This document shows, piece by piece, positions 43,463 through 54,416 of a stretch of 64,000 nucleotides of DNA; the first letter of the stretch is position 1, and each line of letters opens with the position of its first letter. The stretch is from Echria macrotheca (Eukaryota; Ascomycota; Sordariomycetes; Sordariales; Schizotheciaceae). The notes below the pieces were generated by a model. The model was given only the letters and a program-made list of their open reading frames with translations. It was not told the origin of the DNA and made no database searches. The position numbers were made by a program, and so were the translations under genes. The DNA is taken from positions 124,001 through 188,000 of the forward strand of contig MU839847.1 of the NCBI GenBank assembly GCA_030411725.1, given 5' to 3'.

Positions 43463-43800
43463 CAGGATAAATTAGAGCATAGTAAGGAGAGAAAACCCAC
43501 CCGTTAAAATTAAATTTTAGGGAAGGAGCAAGCTGTAAAAAACGTTAAAAACTGTTAAATAAGCGTAAAATTTTGACAAAAGGCCTAAGATAAAAGAAAA
43601 ATATCTATTAACTAATACCAACTATTCCTTTTATAATAAATGGGTAAGGTACGATTGGATTTAGATGGCCTTTTATTTCTATAAACAGGCATAATTCTAA
43701 TTTTTTAGGCGTAGAGTTACTTTCAAAAGGCCTGTAGCAAACGGCGAAAGGCGTGTTGTATTTCGATATATATCTTCTATGGTTTGCTTAATACTAGTTT
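43463..43800. other. AT-rich RIP-like island
   Basis: AT-rich sequence with residual GGCCTTTT, AGGC and GGCCTGT words and almost no CpA; the same signature as 41300-41830. It separates the helicase relic from the zinc-finger relic. Confidence 0.55.
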
Positions 43801-44002
43801 CCTGGATAATAGAAGTCTAGAAAGCCGCCAGCTATAAGATTAAAGTCGAAGCCTTGGGAGACTGTTCGGAGATCCCGCTCAACCCGCCAGCCATGTACAT
43901 TGCAAGAAAATCCCCAGGATTCAAGGCATCGATCAGAACAACCATCCCAACCACACTTAGCGCGTTCAAAAGATGACAACCCAATATGATAGCAATAACC
44001 TC

Positions 44003-44713
44003 CTAGCACCACAGTTCAGGCGGGCTTTCGTTTCCATCGTTCAACCTCCAACATTCGGCGCACGGCCTGCATCGTCGGTCGGCACCGCTGCCGCACCAAA
44101 CTCCTCCCTCCCACAGTTGGAACATCCTTCATATATGCAATCCTTCCGCGCCTTCGGCTTCTTGTGCCAAAGTTCCGGCGGCCTCTCAACACCGTTGTTG
44201 CGGCGGTGATTGTAACAGTTTTGGCACCGCCTCTCCGCACCGCTGCCGTTCCAGACCCCTGGGTATCCTTCCTCGATGCCACAGTTGGCACACCCTTCGT
44301 GGATCCTGGGCTCCTTGAATACGCCCCAAAACTGGCTTGAACGTTCGTTATTGAAGCGGATGAGGTAGGAGTAACATGCGCCACATCGCCGGATCGGGCC
44401 CTGATAGCAGGCACCGCTCGACGCGCAAATCATCCCCAGTGACGCCGCAGCTGCCGCACCCTGCGTAAACCTGGTTGGGGCCTTTCAATCGTGACCTTGC
44501 CGCCCCCGGTCGTGGTCCATCATGGGTCCTCCGCCACCCTCGGCAAACAGTACACTCTGACTCGTCCCCGACGCCGGCGTAGTGTATAGATTTCCGCAAA
44601 CCACGCTCAATACCACACCACCGGCATTTTCCCCTTCCTAACCACGCAGGATCTTCACTCATGGCCGAAAACTTGTGTTTATTACATACCCGTCCAGATA
44701 GTACATCACCCAT
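44003..44713 (-). pseudogene. Tandem GATA-like zinc-finger array, frameshifted
   Basis: Four tandem Cys4 units on the minus strand. Unit 1: C-R-W-C-G-I-E-R-G..C-T-V-C-R-G-W. Unit 2: GCGSCGVTG..RRCGACYSYL. Unit 3: GCANCGIEEGYPGVWNG..RRCQNCYNHRRNNGVERP. Unit 4: GCSNCGREEFG..RRCRPCAECWRLNDG. Unit 3 has the C-x2-C..W-x-G..C-x2-C..G-V-E-R-P layout of GATA fingers. Unit 2 needs a frame change near 44430-44440 and unit 4 another near 44070-44090, so the array is broken. Several GATA-like fingers in a row is unusual for fungal GATA factors, which carry one or two. The DNA- or RNA-binding role of an intact ancestor is inferred. Confidence 0.6.
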
Positions 44714-45046
44714 TCAGCGAGGAAACGTCGAGGAGTCCCGATCGGTAGTACAACCCGGCCAGCCGCACGGTTGCCCAATTAATGACAGGAGAGGGCGTAG
44801 GGGAATAGCCTGCTCAAGCGCCCAGCAGGCCTTAAGACCGTGGGCGTGGAATGGAGGGAGCGCGGTCAGTGACGCATCCCTGACTCGTTTGATAAAGGCG
44901 ATGCTTACGTCGTCATGCCAATCAAAGCGCCGACGATCGTCGGCGATGGTGTCGAGGTAGACCATCAGCATTCCTTCGGCCACCCTTATAAAGGGCTTCC
45001 GCGTATCGTCGCGAGGAAATACTGCTAGGACTGCGAAGTTGAACAC
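44714..45046 (-). pseudogene. Coding relic just upstream of the zinc-finger array
   Basis: A clean 110-codon minus-strand frame ends at the base before the zinc-finger region and has a protein-like, ordered composition (FAVLAVFPRDDTRKPFIRV, GMLMVYLDTIADDRRRFDW, SIAFIKRVRD). I do not recognise a family. Same strand and adjacency suggest it was the N-terminal part of, or a neighbour moved together with, the zinc-finger gene. Confidence 0.35.
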
Positions 45047-46694
45047 AGCATTTTGGCTGCGTACGAATTTGTTTTGGGGACTGCTGTCCGAGGAGGCAGC
45101 ACGCTGTCGGTGGTCCCGGAGGCGATGTCCTGCGTCTTGGATATCATAGCTGCTCCCGGTATATAACCCGGTATCCGTTTTGCCTCGCGCAATGTTGAGG
45201 TACGCTCCCCATTCTTTTGCGTCATCTTGCTACTATAAAGAGCAAAACCACCTACTGATCAGTACCGATGCACTCCTTCCCGGTAAGTTGGGTGGGGGGG
45301 AATACCAAAGGACGACGCCCGGTACACGCTCAAGTCGCTTTCGGGGACCGCATCTCTGCTGAGACAATGGAAAAGTTCCGGATTTGCTGGTGTATCCCCC
45401 CCAAGTTTCCTGTGAAGTAGATAGGTAGCAGGTAGCGGCATGTTTTTCCCAGAAATAGGCCTCAGGACAAGCTATTAAGGCCTATAAATATTTTCAGAGG
45501 ACCTCTAATAAGTGGAGAGAGTCTTACTTGGTACTTTCCAATGCCTTTTAAGTATTTTTTGGACGTAAACCTTCCCTAGGTTAACCTTTCTACAGATATT
45601 TATAAGGCTATTACGAGATAAAATAGGTATTTTGTCTCCTATTGAGGGCCTTCTCAAAATAAATATATTTCTTAGTATTCCATAGTCAGGCCTATTCCTG
45701 TTTGCAACGAATGTACTCTTGAGATTGAAGTGCTTCTTATTGTACTTGTGTACCTATATGTCTAGTTCGAGAAAGCTCATACTATGAACGAAATGGAAAA
45801 TTTTTCTACTCAGAATGGTCTCGTACAGCCCGACCGGCATTCGGTTTAAAAGTCCTTGGATGCTGATATCGCAGTGTTTGTTTGGTGTGAATAGGGGGGT
45901 CTGGTCCTGGATTCTGGAATAGGTGTGTTCAGATAGGGGAAATAGGGGTACTGGACAACTCCTACCTCTAACCAATCCATCTGCACGCATCTTCACCGAC
46001 ACCATACTATTCCAAAATCTTCTACAATCAATCGGTGAGATGTTGCACCGCGGTGTGTGGTCAAATGACACAGATTCCATGTCTTGCACGAGACGAGCAT
46101 CATCACAAGTCACAGGGTCCCCGGCCGATTGCAGCCCAAATATGCGAGATCGTGACATCGCCCCGACTAAAGCGCTGGGCGCGACGTGCTGTTTTTTTTA
46201 TCTTAGCCGCACTCTGCGGAGGGAAACGGTGTGGTGGTCTGATGTGCGTCGCAACGCCAAGTCGCGGCGATTGGCCACTGGAGCTCGCTATCACGCCATG
46301 CGACGGCAGCGTGCAACGGCGGAGGCGGCCAACTGGTGCTTCCGTGTCTGGGCGGGGAGCTTTAACGCACACACAGCGGCCTGGAAGCTCGCGGCAGCGC
46401 CTTGGCGGGGTGAGTTCAGGCTTGGGTTGGCTGTTGGCACTGCTTAGCTCCAGCGGGAATCGGCGGTACTGCGACGTGTTGTAGTGTCCGGCTGGGTCCT
46501 GGGTTTTTGTGTGTGCGAGGGAAGCGATCTCAGGGTCTCGCGCCGTCAGATGCCCCGATCCTGGTTCCCGGGTATAAATGCACTGCGCGCAGCGACGAGA
46601 CTGGTAGTGTCACACAATATGCCCGTGTCAATTTACATGAACCATTATCAGAGTATTGTTTACTCGTAATATCGTATCTACACACATCACCGCC
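45047..46694. other. Intergenic with AT-rich island
   Basis: No gene supported. 45440-45760 is another AT-rich stretch with TAAGGCCTAT, GGGCCTTC and CAGGCCTATT words. Open frames at 45754-46158 (minus) and 45923-46484 (plus) overlap each other and lack domains. The last 100 bases are the promoter of the next gene. Confidence 0.45.
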
Positions 46695-48316
46695 ATGTAC
46701 ACGGGCGACAAGATCAAGCCGGTTGACGAGGTCAAAGACCTCCCGGACCCAGATGAGGGTCTATCTGATGAAGAGAAGGCCAAAATCGTAAGTTTTTTAC
46801 GATAAGTTTCCTTTGCCAACGTGTTAACTTGCAAACAGGAAAAGAGGTTACTGCGGAAGCTCGACTTCACGTTGATACCATGGCTATGCATCCTCTACCT
46901 GCTGGCCTTCCTCGACCGGGCCAACATCGGCAACGCCAAAATCGCCGGTCTCACACACGATCTGGGCCTGACGACGGCACAGTTCAACGCGACGCTAACC
47001 ATCTTCTTCGTGTCGTACTCCGTCTTTGAGCCCCTGACAAATGTGCTGCTCAAGAAGATGCGGCCATCAATTTTTATCCCTCTCATCATGTGGGCACCCC
47101 CGTTTTGGGCTGACTAGTACTCTGGCTGACACTTGCAGGGTGATCTGGGGAATCATCATGACTTTCATGGGTTTCGTCCACAACTACACCGGCCTCATGG
47201 TGGCTCGGTGGTTTCTCGGCCTCGCCGAGGCCGGTCTCTTCCCCGGCATCAACTACTACCTGAGCTGCTGGTACAGGAGATCTGAGTTTGGTATCCGCGC
47301 TGTACGTCCTCCTTACCCATATACCGCAACGCCCCCCCGCTAACAGGTGCCAGGCCCTCTTCTTCTCCGCAGCAGCCATCAGCGGCAGCTTTGGCGGCCT
47401 TTTAGCAGCTGCCATCGAACAAATGGCCGGCGTCGGCGGCAAGCCGGGGTGGGCCTGGATTTTTATTCTAGAGGGTTTAGTGACGGTCCTCTTCGGGATT
47501 GCCTCGTTTTGGTTCGTCTACGACTTCCCCAGCGAGGCCAAGTTTCTGTCCCCGGAAGACCGGGCGCGCGTCATCCGTCGGTTGCGGTCCGACAAGCAGG
47601 CCATCGCGGAGAAGGAACACTTTGCCTGGGGCTACGTGTGGTCGTCCGTCACTGACTGGAAGATGTGGATCGGCGCGGCGATTTACAGCGGTATCACGGT
47701 GCCGCTGTACTCGTTCTCCATCTTCTTGCCGACTATCATCCACGATCTCGGCTGGAGTGAGACCATCGTCGAGGCGCAGCTGTATAGTGTGCCGCCGTAT
47801 GTTGCCGCTGCCATTCTCACCGTTGTTGTGGGCTGGCTCGCTGACCGCACCCGGACCCGTGGTATCTACAATATTGGCTCGAGCGTGCTGGCGAGTGTCG
47901 GCTTCATCATGCTGCTGGCCACGCACCACCCGGCTGTGGCGTACTGCGGCACGTTCCTCGGTGCGTTGGGCATCTATCCGTGCATCAGCAACACCATCAC
48001 GTGGGTGGCCAACAACACCGAGGGCGTGTACCGGCGCGGTGTCATTCTCGGGTTTGTCATCGGCTGGGGTAACTTGTGCGGCATCGTCAGTTCCAACATC
48101 TACTTCAGTCCGCCGTACTATGCCGAGGGACACGGCGTCGTGCTGGGGTTTCTGGTCGTGTTTTTGATGGGAGGCAGCATGGCCATGACGGTACTTCTGC
48201 GGATCGAGAACCGGAGGAGATCGCACGGGGAACGGGACATTTGGGTCGAGGGCAAGTCCGAGCAGGAAATTCGGGACCTGGGCGATTGGAGGCCCGATTT
48301 TGTCTACACCACGTAG
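46695..48316 (+). CDS. MFS permease, DAL5/TNA1-type anion:cation symporter
   Basis: Exons 46695-46787, 46839-47089, 47139-47301 and 47354-48316, about 489 residues; introns of 51, 49 and 52 bp. The family signature at TM1 is textbook: EKRLLRKLDFTLIPWLCILYLLAFLDRANIGNAKIAGL. RWFLGLAEAGLFPGINYYLS follows in TM4 and FYDF-type VYDFPSEAKFLSPEDRA in the central loop. Twelve TMs are visible. Members (allantoate, nicotinate, pantothenate, biotin transporters) import organic anions or vitamins with protons. The C-tail DIWVEGKSEQEIRDLGDWRPDFVYTT is also typical. The substrate is not assignable. Confidence 0.93.
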
Positions 48317-48462
48317 TGGGATGACTCTAATGAAGAAAAACGACGTGATTGTATGGGATGAATCCTGGCATTCAAAATTGCCATTCTGTTTTTTGTGGTC
48401 CTGGCCCATGATGAGCTGTGGCTGATGCGTCCTGAGCGTCCCGTAATTTTCCCTGCGTCCGA

Positions 48463-50793
48463 CTAGACCAGCTTCATGGCCGTTTCGTGAGCTTTCGCAA
48501 AGCCCTGTTCTATCTCCTTCCCAAATAAGCGTCCCACCCCTACACGCTTGTACGCATCTGCAGCTAGTTCGACCCTCCGAACGATGAGGACGTTGTAAAC
48601 GGCGCGGCGCGGCCATATAGAGCCCAGTGACACGGAGAGGTCATCGGTAATGAGTATTCTCGAAACGTGCAGCGCATAAAGTCCGCAATCACTACCCGTG
48701 TTAGAGCTGTCGTTGTCGCCGCAAGACTCTAGAGATCCCTCCTCCTCGGCGAAATCCACCGAAACCCATCCAGCAACATGCTCCCTTTGAAGCGGCGATG
48801 CGACCATATGCCATCGTCCCATCAGCTTCCCCTCCAAGAGATGGCCTGACAGCCTTCTGGCCAGTTCGAGGTCCTCTTCAGATCGGAAGCGTTCGCCCAA
48901 AAGAACAGGCTGGAGCTTTGCACGGATGCAAAGCACGGGGAATCGGCGCTTGTCGAGGCTCGAGGGAACTGCAGCGAGCTGCGCCGCGGCGTCGTTCCCG
49001 GGCAAGTCGAGAGGCTCACCGACGAACAATGGATCGGCAATCGATGCAAGTCGATCAAATGTTGGATTCAGCACGTCGATGACAACACAGTCATTGCGTG
49101 CTTCCGAGATGACGCGAATCCGCTTTCCCTTGTCATCATCTGTGTACACGCCCGGCCATTTGACTGATCCCGAGATCGAGGCCCACGACCAAGTCGGGAT
49201 GCTGGCGATCCTCTTGCCTGGTGTCTCGCTCACGAGCTCCCACAACAGTCCCCTCCTGATATCGGCCAGCCAGAGTCCGGCGACATACGTGCGAATGGAT
49301 CGAATGACGTCGGTCTCTCGCTGTTTCCCTTTGTTCTTACCACCCTCGGGTTCTCTGGTGATCTTGTCGAGTGCGCAGCCGAACTCATTGGACACACCGC
49401 TGAGGGCGACAAAACGATCCTCTTCCAGCTTTGTCAGCTGCAAGCCCGAGTAGGCTTCCACAACGGCCTCCCAGGCCTGGAATATCACCCGGTCGGATGC
49501 CGACAGGTCAAAGGCCGCCAAGGTCGCCTTGTTGGCGAGATCGACTCTTTCGAACCTCCTGGACGATTCCCGTCGCTCACCGACCTCGGTCCTGGGCGAC
49601 AGCTCGTTCTCGCACTGTAGAAACATACCGGATGACGTGAAACACACTATCCGTCGGCTGAGCATAAACTCCTGAAATATCCAGCCTCTGGTGAGCATGT
49701 CGCTTCTGGATATGGTCCGCCTGAAGTTGTCGGCAATGTCGGACGGTCCCTGGCACTTGTAGAGATAAAAGTGGCCTTGACACTCTCCATTCCTGTTCCG
49801 ATAAGTCATTCGTATCAGAGGTGCTGGGTCCTCTTGAGGCTGCTGAGATTCGTCGGGTTGCGTGTATAGGCCGATGCCTTCCTTCGACCCGGGATGCGCG
49901 ACGGTGAACAATGACTGCTGGTAGTAGTCGGCCATCTTCCCTGCCTCGCTTGGAAAGTCGCCTTGCGGCCCCTGAATGATGCAGAGGGAGTCGATCCAGA
50001 CGTATCGTATCTGAAGTCTCCTTGCCAGAAGAAAGGTATCGATAAACAGCTGCGAGAGCCCATCGAGCCCTTCTCCCCGCAGCCGCTCGTCCATGTTGTC
50101 AGGCGTCGTCTTGCAGCGGTCCGTCTCGGCGGTCCAGCGGTGGCTGAGAGTAATGTAGTCGCCATGCTCGCCGGCCGTGTTTCGCAGTCGGAGCCGTGGG
50201 CCCGCGTCCGCAGGCCAGACATCGACGCATCGGGTCGGCAAGGGCGGTCCCTCTTCACCCCGGACCGGTTGGCCGGACAGACTGAGCCAGCACCTGGTGT
50301 GATGATGGCAGGATCGAAGCCAGTTCGAGATGCTCGAGACGAACTCCCTTGAGGCTGTGTCCTTTCCAGTGTAGTTGCCTACAACATCTCCGAATGCCCT
50401 GGCCGGGTCGCCTGGATCCGCGACGGTGTGGAACTCGGCGAGGAGGCTGTAGTCTGCGTTTGCAGGGTGGTCAGCTGCTGAGAGCTGAAGACGGTATATG
50501 GCCTGCCCGGTGGGCCTGCTCTCATCCCCGTGCCGGGGCGGAAAAGAATGCCTTAGGGCACGGAGATAGATGCGATTTCCGATCTTGATATCGCCACTTT
50601 TCTTGGATCCGTCAAACGCAACGGGCAGGGCTTTGACGATGGCAGTGCAGAACGCGCACCCTTCTCTGGCCGATTTTCGCACGTCCAGTTTGCTGTAGCT
50701 TTTCCAGGGGAAATTGTTGTCGGGAAAGCTTTGGATGTCGAAGAGTTGGCAACGCTGGCACAATACAGACATGTTCGCAAGGCGCGTAGACAT
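48463..50793 (-). CDS. HET-domain protein (heterokaryon incompatibility)
   Basis: Single exon, 776 residues. The N-terminal zinc-ribbon-like C-Q-R-C-Q-L-F-D (residues 13-20) and EGCAFC (about 44-49) often precede HET domains. The HET core spans about residues 200-365: YITLSHRWTAE, then LARRLQIRYVWIDSLCIIQGP, then AGKMADYYQQSLFTVAH, and RGWIFQEFMLSRRIVCFT near 390. A conserved C-terminal half follows, with TWSWASISGSVKWPG near 545. HET domains trigger cell death on contact of unlike individuals and act as innate-immunity-like switches; the partner here is unknown. The gene ends 146 bp from the convergent DAL5-type permease and starts 490 bp from a divergent membrane-protein gene. Confidence 0.92.
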   Translation of the reverse strand: MSTRLANMSVLCQRCQLFDIQSFPDNNFPWKSYSKLDVRKSAREGCAFCTAIVKALPVAFDGSKKSGDIKIGNRIYLRALRHSFPPRHGDESRPTGQAIYRLQLSAADHPANADYSLLAEFHTVADPGDPARAFGDVVGNYTGKDTASREFVSSISNWLRSCHHHTRCWLSLSGQPVRGEEGPPLPTRCVDVWPADAGPRLRLRNTAGEHGDYITLSHRWTAETDRCKTTPDNMDERLRGEGLDGLSQLFIDTFLLARRLQIRYVWIDSLCIIQGPQGDFPSEAGKMADYYQQSLFTVAHPGSKEGIGLYTQPDESQQPQEDPAPLIRMTYRNRNGECQGHFYLYKCQGPSDIADNFRRTISRSDMLTRGWIFQEFMLSRRIVCFTSSGMFLQCENELSPRTEVGERRESSRRFERVDLANKATLAAFDLSASDRVIFQAWEAVVEAYSGLQLTKLEEDRFVALSGVSNEFGCALDKITREPEGGKNKGKQRETDVIRSIRTYVAGLWLADIRRGLLWELVSETPGKRIASIPTWSWASISGSVKWPGVYTDDDKGKRIRVISEARNDCVVIDVLNPTFDRLASIADPLFVGEPLDLPGNDAAAQLAAVPSSLDKRRFPVLCIRAKLQPVLLGERFRSEEDLELARRLSGHLLEGKLMGRWHMVASPLQREHVAGWVSVDFAEEEGSLESCGDNDSSNTGSDCGLYALHVSRILITDDLSVSLGSIWPRRAVYNVLIVRRVELAADAYKRVGVGRLFGKEIEQGFAKAHETAMKLV

Positions 50794-51283
50794 GCGAAAA
50801 GTGGGATATCGTGGGTCGTAGACGTAGGAAGGAGAATCAGGGTGGCCGTGATGATGAGCAGAGCACTTTTGTTCTCAGCTGAGACCTGCTTGGGACACTC
50901 CCAAATCTTCCTGCCACACCCTGTCCAGCTGTCACCCAGCTGTCGGGGCCGTGGGTCTGTGGTCGGCTAGGGCATTATAGGGGTACCGCGTATAAAAGCC
51001 TAGTGGTTAATACGCTGTACCTGGGAAATGTCGCGTATGGATGGTGTTGCATTGAAAAGAAGAAACGACCTATCTGGATGCCAGGTGACAGACATGTGGG
51101 TGGGGTGTGTCAGCAAGATTTGCGGGTGTGTTCCAAGAAGGTCTCCTACCTAACTACTTTTCGTATTCCAGCCTCCTTAAGCCTCCCGCTGCATCCTCCG
51201 CATCCTCTGTAACAGCAACAGGGGCACTAGCGCATTTTCTTCGAGTTCTAGGCACCTAATTCGCTACATCACAAGGACCATGC
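50794..51283. promoter_or_regulatory. Divergent promoter region, HET gene / membrane-protein gene
   Basis: No gene inside. A possible TATA-like stretch (CGTATAAAAG) lies at about 50988-50997 for the plus-strand gene. No palindrome or known factor site stood out. Confidence 0.4.
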
Positions 51284-53147
51284 ATGACCTATTTCCAGGC
51301 ACCAACAGAGCTATCTTCCTGGATGCAACAAGCCAACTCAATAAAATTCGGAAGCGTCAAGCGGCGCCTTATCAACAACCTCACCGACCATGGAAGTCTT
51401 GTTTCCTTGCGACACGATTTTCAAGACGTAACCGTCGCCATGGCAGGTTTCCTCCCCCCCGAGGTCCTGTTTTTCTATGTCTGTGCGGTTTTCCCAACCA
51501 TACCGGTGAATTTCACATGGACGCGAACACATCTCGGCCAACGGCTCAATCGTGCCATAGCCACTCCACTCCGCCAGATGCTGGGAGGATTTATGGTTCT
51601 TATTGCGTTTATCGTGTTCAATCTCGCGATGGGCGTGGTGGTCCTCCTGGCCACTGTATCCATTTCCACAGACCGCGTTCGCTGGAGCCAGGGCGCGGGC
51701 CTTTGGTTTCTGGCCCTCGTCACAGCAGATACGGCGGCCATGATGATTGTACCTACGGGAACGTGGATATATGGCCTCTGGTTCTTTCGGAACATTCCGC
51801 GATTCACGCGCCCATCACGGGTCATACGCATCCTCGAAATCGCGGCCTCGCTGTCCCTGGCCCTCGGCATCTTGGGGATTGTGCTCAGCTACCTGGATGC
51901 CTGGCCTCAATTCTCAGATCCTGCCGATGATAACGACGGAGCCTCCCCGTTCAACGGATCAAGTCTTTTTCGAGTAACGTCCTACTGGACAGCCATCGAG
52001 GCGACGAACCGGCTTGTCGCTTTCATTGTAATCGAACGAAACCGCGCCATGTTTGGCTTTCCAGACCGTCGTGAGCCGTTGTGGACGAAGGTTGCGCCAG
52101 ATGGAGATGTTTTATTAGACGGGGGTGGGATTGCGGTGCGCCTCCTCGATCAAGATGGGACATCTCATCCGATGGGAACCGGCCTCCTTGCCCGGGACTT
52201 TGCTCGACAGTTGGCCGCAGCGTCAGCTCACCAGAGTGCAACACCCCGGCAATCAATTTCGAGCGGTATTGAACTAGGGCAACTAACTGGAGGGAGGCGG
52301 GTAACCGCTCTATACCGAGTGGCGAGCAGTCAGACATGGGATCAACAAGATGAAGTTGACGACCCAACACCAAGCGGCACTAGCAACGACCAACAACCTC
52401 TACTCTCTGAGGTAACTGGTGCTGCTGGTACCACAGATGTATCCAATGAAAATCGCCAGGTAAGCCTTTCGCATGTCCACCGTGGAAGACTCTCCAGTGT
52501 AGATGCTCACGAAGAACATTAGCCTTCCCAACAACAGCATATGGATTTCCGCCCGTCGACGAGGTATTGGGCAGGAAACCCTTATCCAAGAGCAGAAACA
52601 ACTCCTGGGGACTTTATGTCGAGGGGAGGCGTCCTACTCTTCTTTTGGTTCGCCATGGTGTGGTTGACCGCCGTCTCCTTCATCGCCGAGACCTTGATCC
52701 TCGTCCATGGCCTCGAGTCCGGAATGTGCCAACAAGGGTAAGCACTAAATCCCGTGACCCTTGAATCTGAGACTTACCTAATGGCGACATCCATCTAGAG
52801 CCTGCTATCTCCCTTTTATAACTCCATTTCTAGCCCTACTGTGGTGTGCCTGTGCCGCTTACTACCCAGTTCGCCGCCGAATATCATCCAAGGCAACAGA
52901 GCCGCAGCAGAAGGGACCAGGGATGATGCTCTGGATATTGCTCGTCGGCCCTTTGGTCATCTTTGCGCTCCAGCTCGGGGGGGTTATCTGGAACTCGCAA
53001 GCGTCCCGGTCTGACGATTACATGCTGATCTCGAGCATTATCCTGGGTATTTCCTGGATGCCGCTAGGTCCCGCCGCATCCAATCTCATTATGTTGGCTT
53101 GGTGGCCGTGGATCAACTTTAGAGTTGACGATCTTGATAGCTCATAG
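51284..53147 (+). CDS. Unrecognised multi-pass membrane protein
   Basis: Exons 51284-52459, 52523-52737 and 52799-53147, about 579 residues; introns of 63 and 61 bp. I join the long first frame to the downstream pieces because both junctions fit GT..AG and keep phase. Hydrophobic segments occur near residues 55-70, 100-125, 135-155, 165-180, 200-220, 425-450, 470-490 and 515-565, so roughly eight to ten TMs, with a polar cytosolic-like loop from about 250 to 420 (GGIAVRLLDQDG, then Ser/Thr/Gln-rich). No family motif is recognised. Head-to-head placement with a HET gene is noted; a link is speculative. An alternative is that only the first exon is a gene. Confidence 0.6.
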
Positions 53148-53340
53148 TGGGAGGTTTCTCCTGGTAGGTATTTTTATCCCATCTTCATATCCTCACAAAA
53201 CAGCGATCATGAACATTGAGAAGTTGTAATTGATCTCAACATCTGCTTCTTTTTACCTACATGCCTCCCCACGTTTTGCCGTACTCGTACAAAATGCCCA
53301 TTTCACCCCCACCGAGTACCATTCTCACAGAGAACAACGC

Positions 53341-54416
53341 TTATGCAATGCCGAAAAAGGCAATGTCCATCGACTCGTGCTGCGGCACGCTGTGGCCGAC
53401 ACCCTGGGCGCTGTATCCGACGAGCTGGGCCGTGGTGGCCGTGCCGTCGCCGAAGATGGTCTGCGTGTACCCGCTCTGCGGCGTGTTGGACGTGTTCTTG
53501 GACGTGGTGAGCCCGAACACGTTGGACCACTGCTTGAGCTGCTCATTGTCTGTGGTGTGTATGTCAGTTTGGTTGTCCACGTACCGGACCGGAAATACGG
53601 AGGTAAGACTCACAGTTGGGGTAGTGGAGAGTGTTGTCGGCAGTTCCGTGCCAGCTGTTGAGGGATGATTAGTATTGTGCAACAAATTCGCCAATCTGTA
53701 TCATTGAACGTACATCTGCATCCGCGGACGGGGACCGGTGTAGCTCGGATAATATGAGCGGACCATGTCGCCCCACTGCGCGGCCGTCTTGATGTTCTGC
53801 CCGTTGGCGCAGTTGTTGGACCATCCCGGGGGATCCTGGGTCGCCGTCGCACCGGCGACCGCGAAGCATCCGTCGGGCACGCCCGAGTAGACCGAGCCGG
53901 CCTTGAAGACGTCGGGGTAGGCGCCCACGAGCACGTTGGTCATCATGGCGCCCGAGCTGGTGCCGACGGTATAAACGCGGCTGGAGTCACCGCCGTACTT
54001 CTCCACGGCGTATTTGACCATGTTGACAATGGTTTGGCTGTCGCCTCCGCCATTGTGTTGCAGGGCTATTTGCGAAACGGATCAGTATGCCATCAGACCA
54101 ACAAGCAGAAGTACTCACTGGCAGTGGACGCAACGTCAAAGCAGCCACCGCTCGACCTCGAGTTGGGGTAGATCAGGATAAACCCGTGCTGGTCCGCCAA
54201 CGGCATGTACTTGGTCTCGGTCGAGTACCCTTGCGCGGAGCCCTGGCAGTGGTGCACCGCAACGACGATGGGCGCCGGCGTCTTGAGGTTCTTGGGCACA
54301 TGGACGTACATGCCCAGCTTGGTCGGGCCGGCGTTGAAGTCGTTGACCTTTGTGATCTGGCCGTTGCCGAGCGCGGCGAGGGCGACGACGCCCGCGAGAG
54401 AAGCCCAGAGCTGCAT
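53341..54416 (-). CDS. CE1-type secreted esterase (acetylxylan / feruloyl esterase)
   Basis: Complement of 53341-53549, 53614-53654, 53714-54065 and 54119-54416, about 299 residues; introns of 64, 59 and 53 bp. Signal peptide MQLWASLAGVVALAALGNGQ. The esterase-PHB-depolymerase fold shows the oxyanion loop VAVHHCQGSAQGY, the nucleophile elbow VGTSSGAMM (Ser136), RMQIWHGTADNTLHYPN with the acid, and a C-terminal GVGHSVPQHE with the catalytic His. The order YPDVFKAGSVYSGVPDGCF is typical of CE1 acetylxylan esterases of AxeA type. It should deacetylate xylan or release ferulate outside the cell; which of the two is undecided. No CBM1. A GGCTAA at 54593 lies 177 bp upstream. Confidence 0.92.

Noticed and set aside
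47477..48616. Minus-strand open frame of 379 codons opposite the DAL5-type permease
   Set aside because: Shadow frame rich in His, Arg and Asp with no motif; the plus strand encodes a full MFS transporter.
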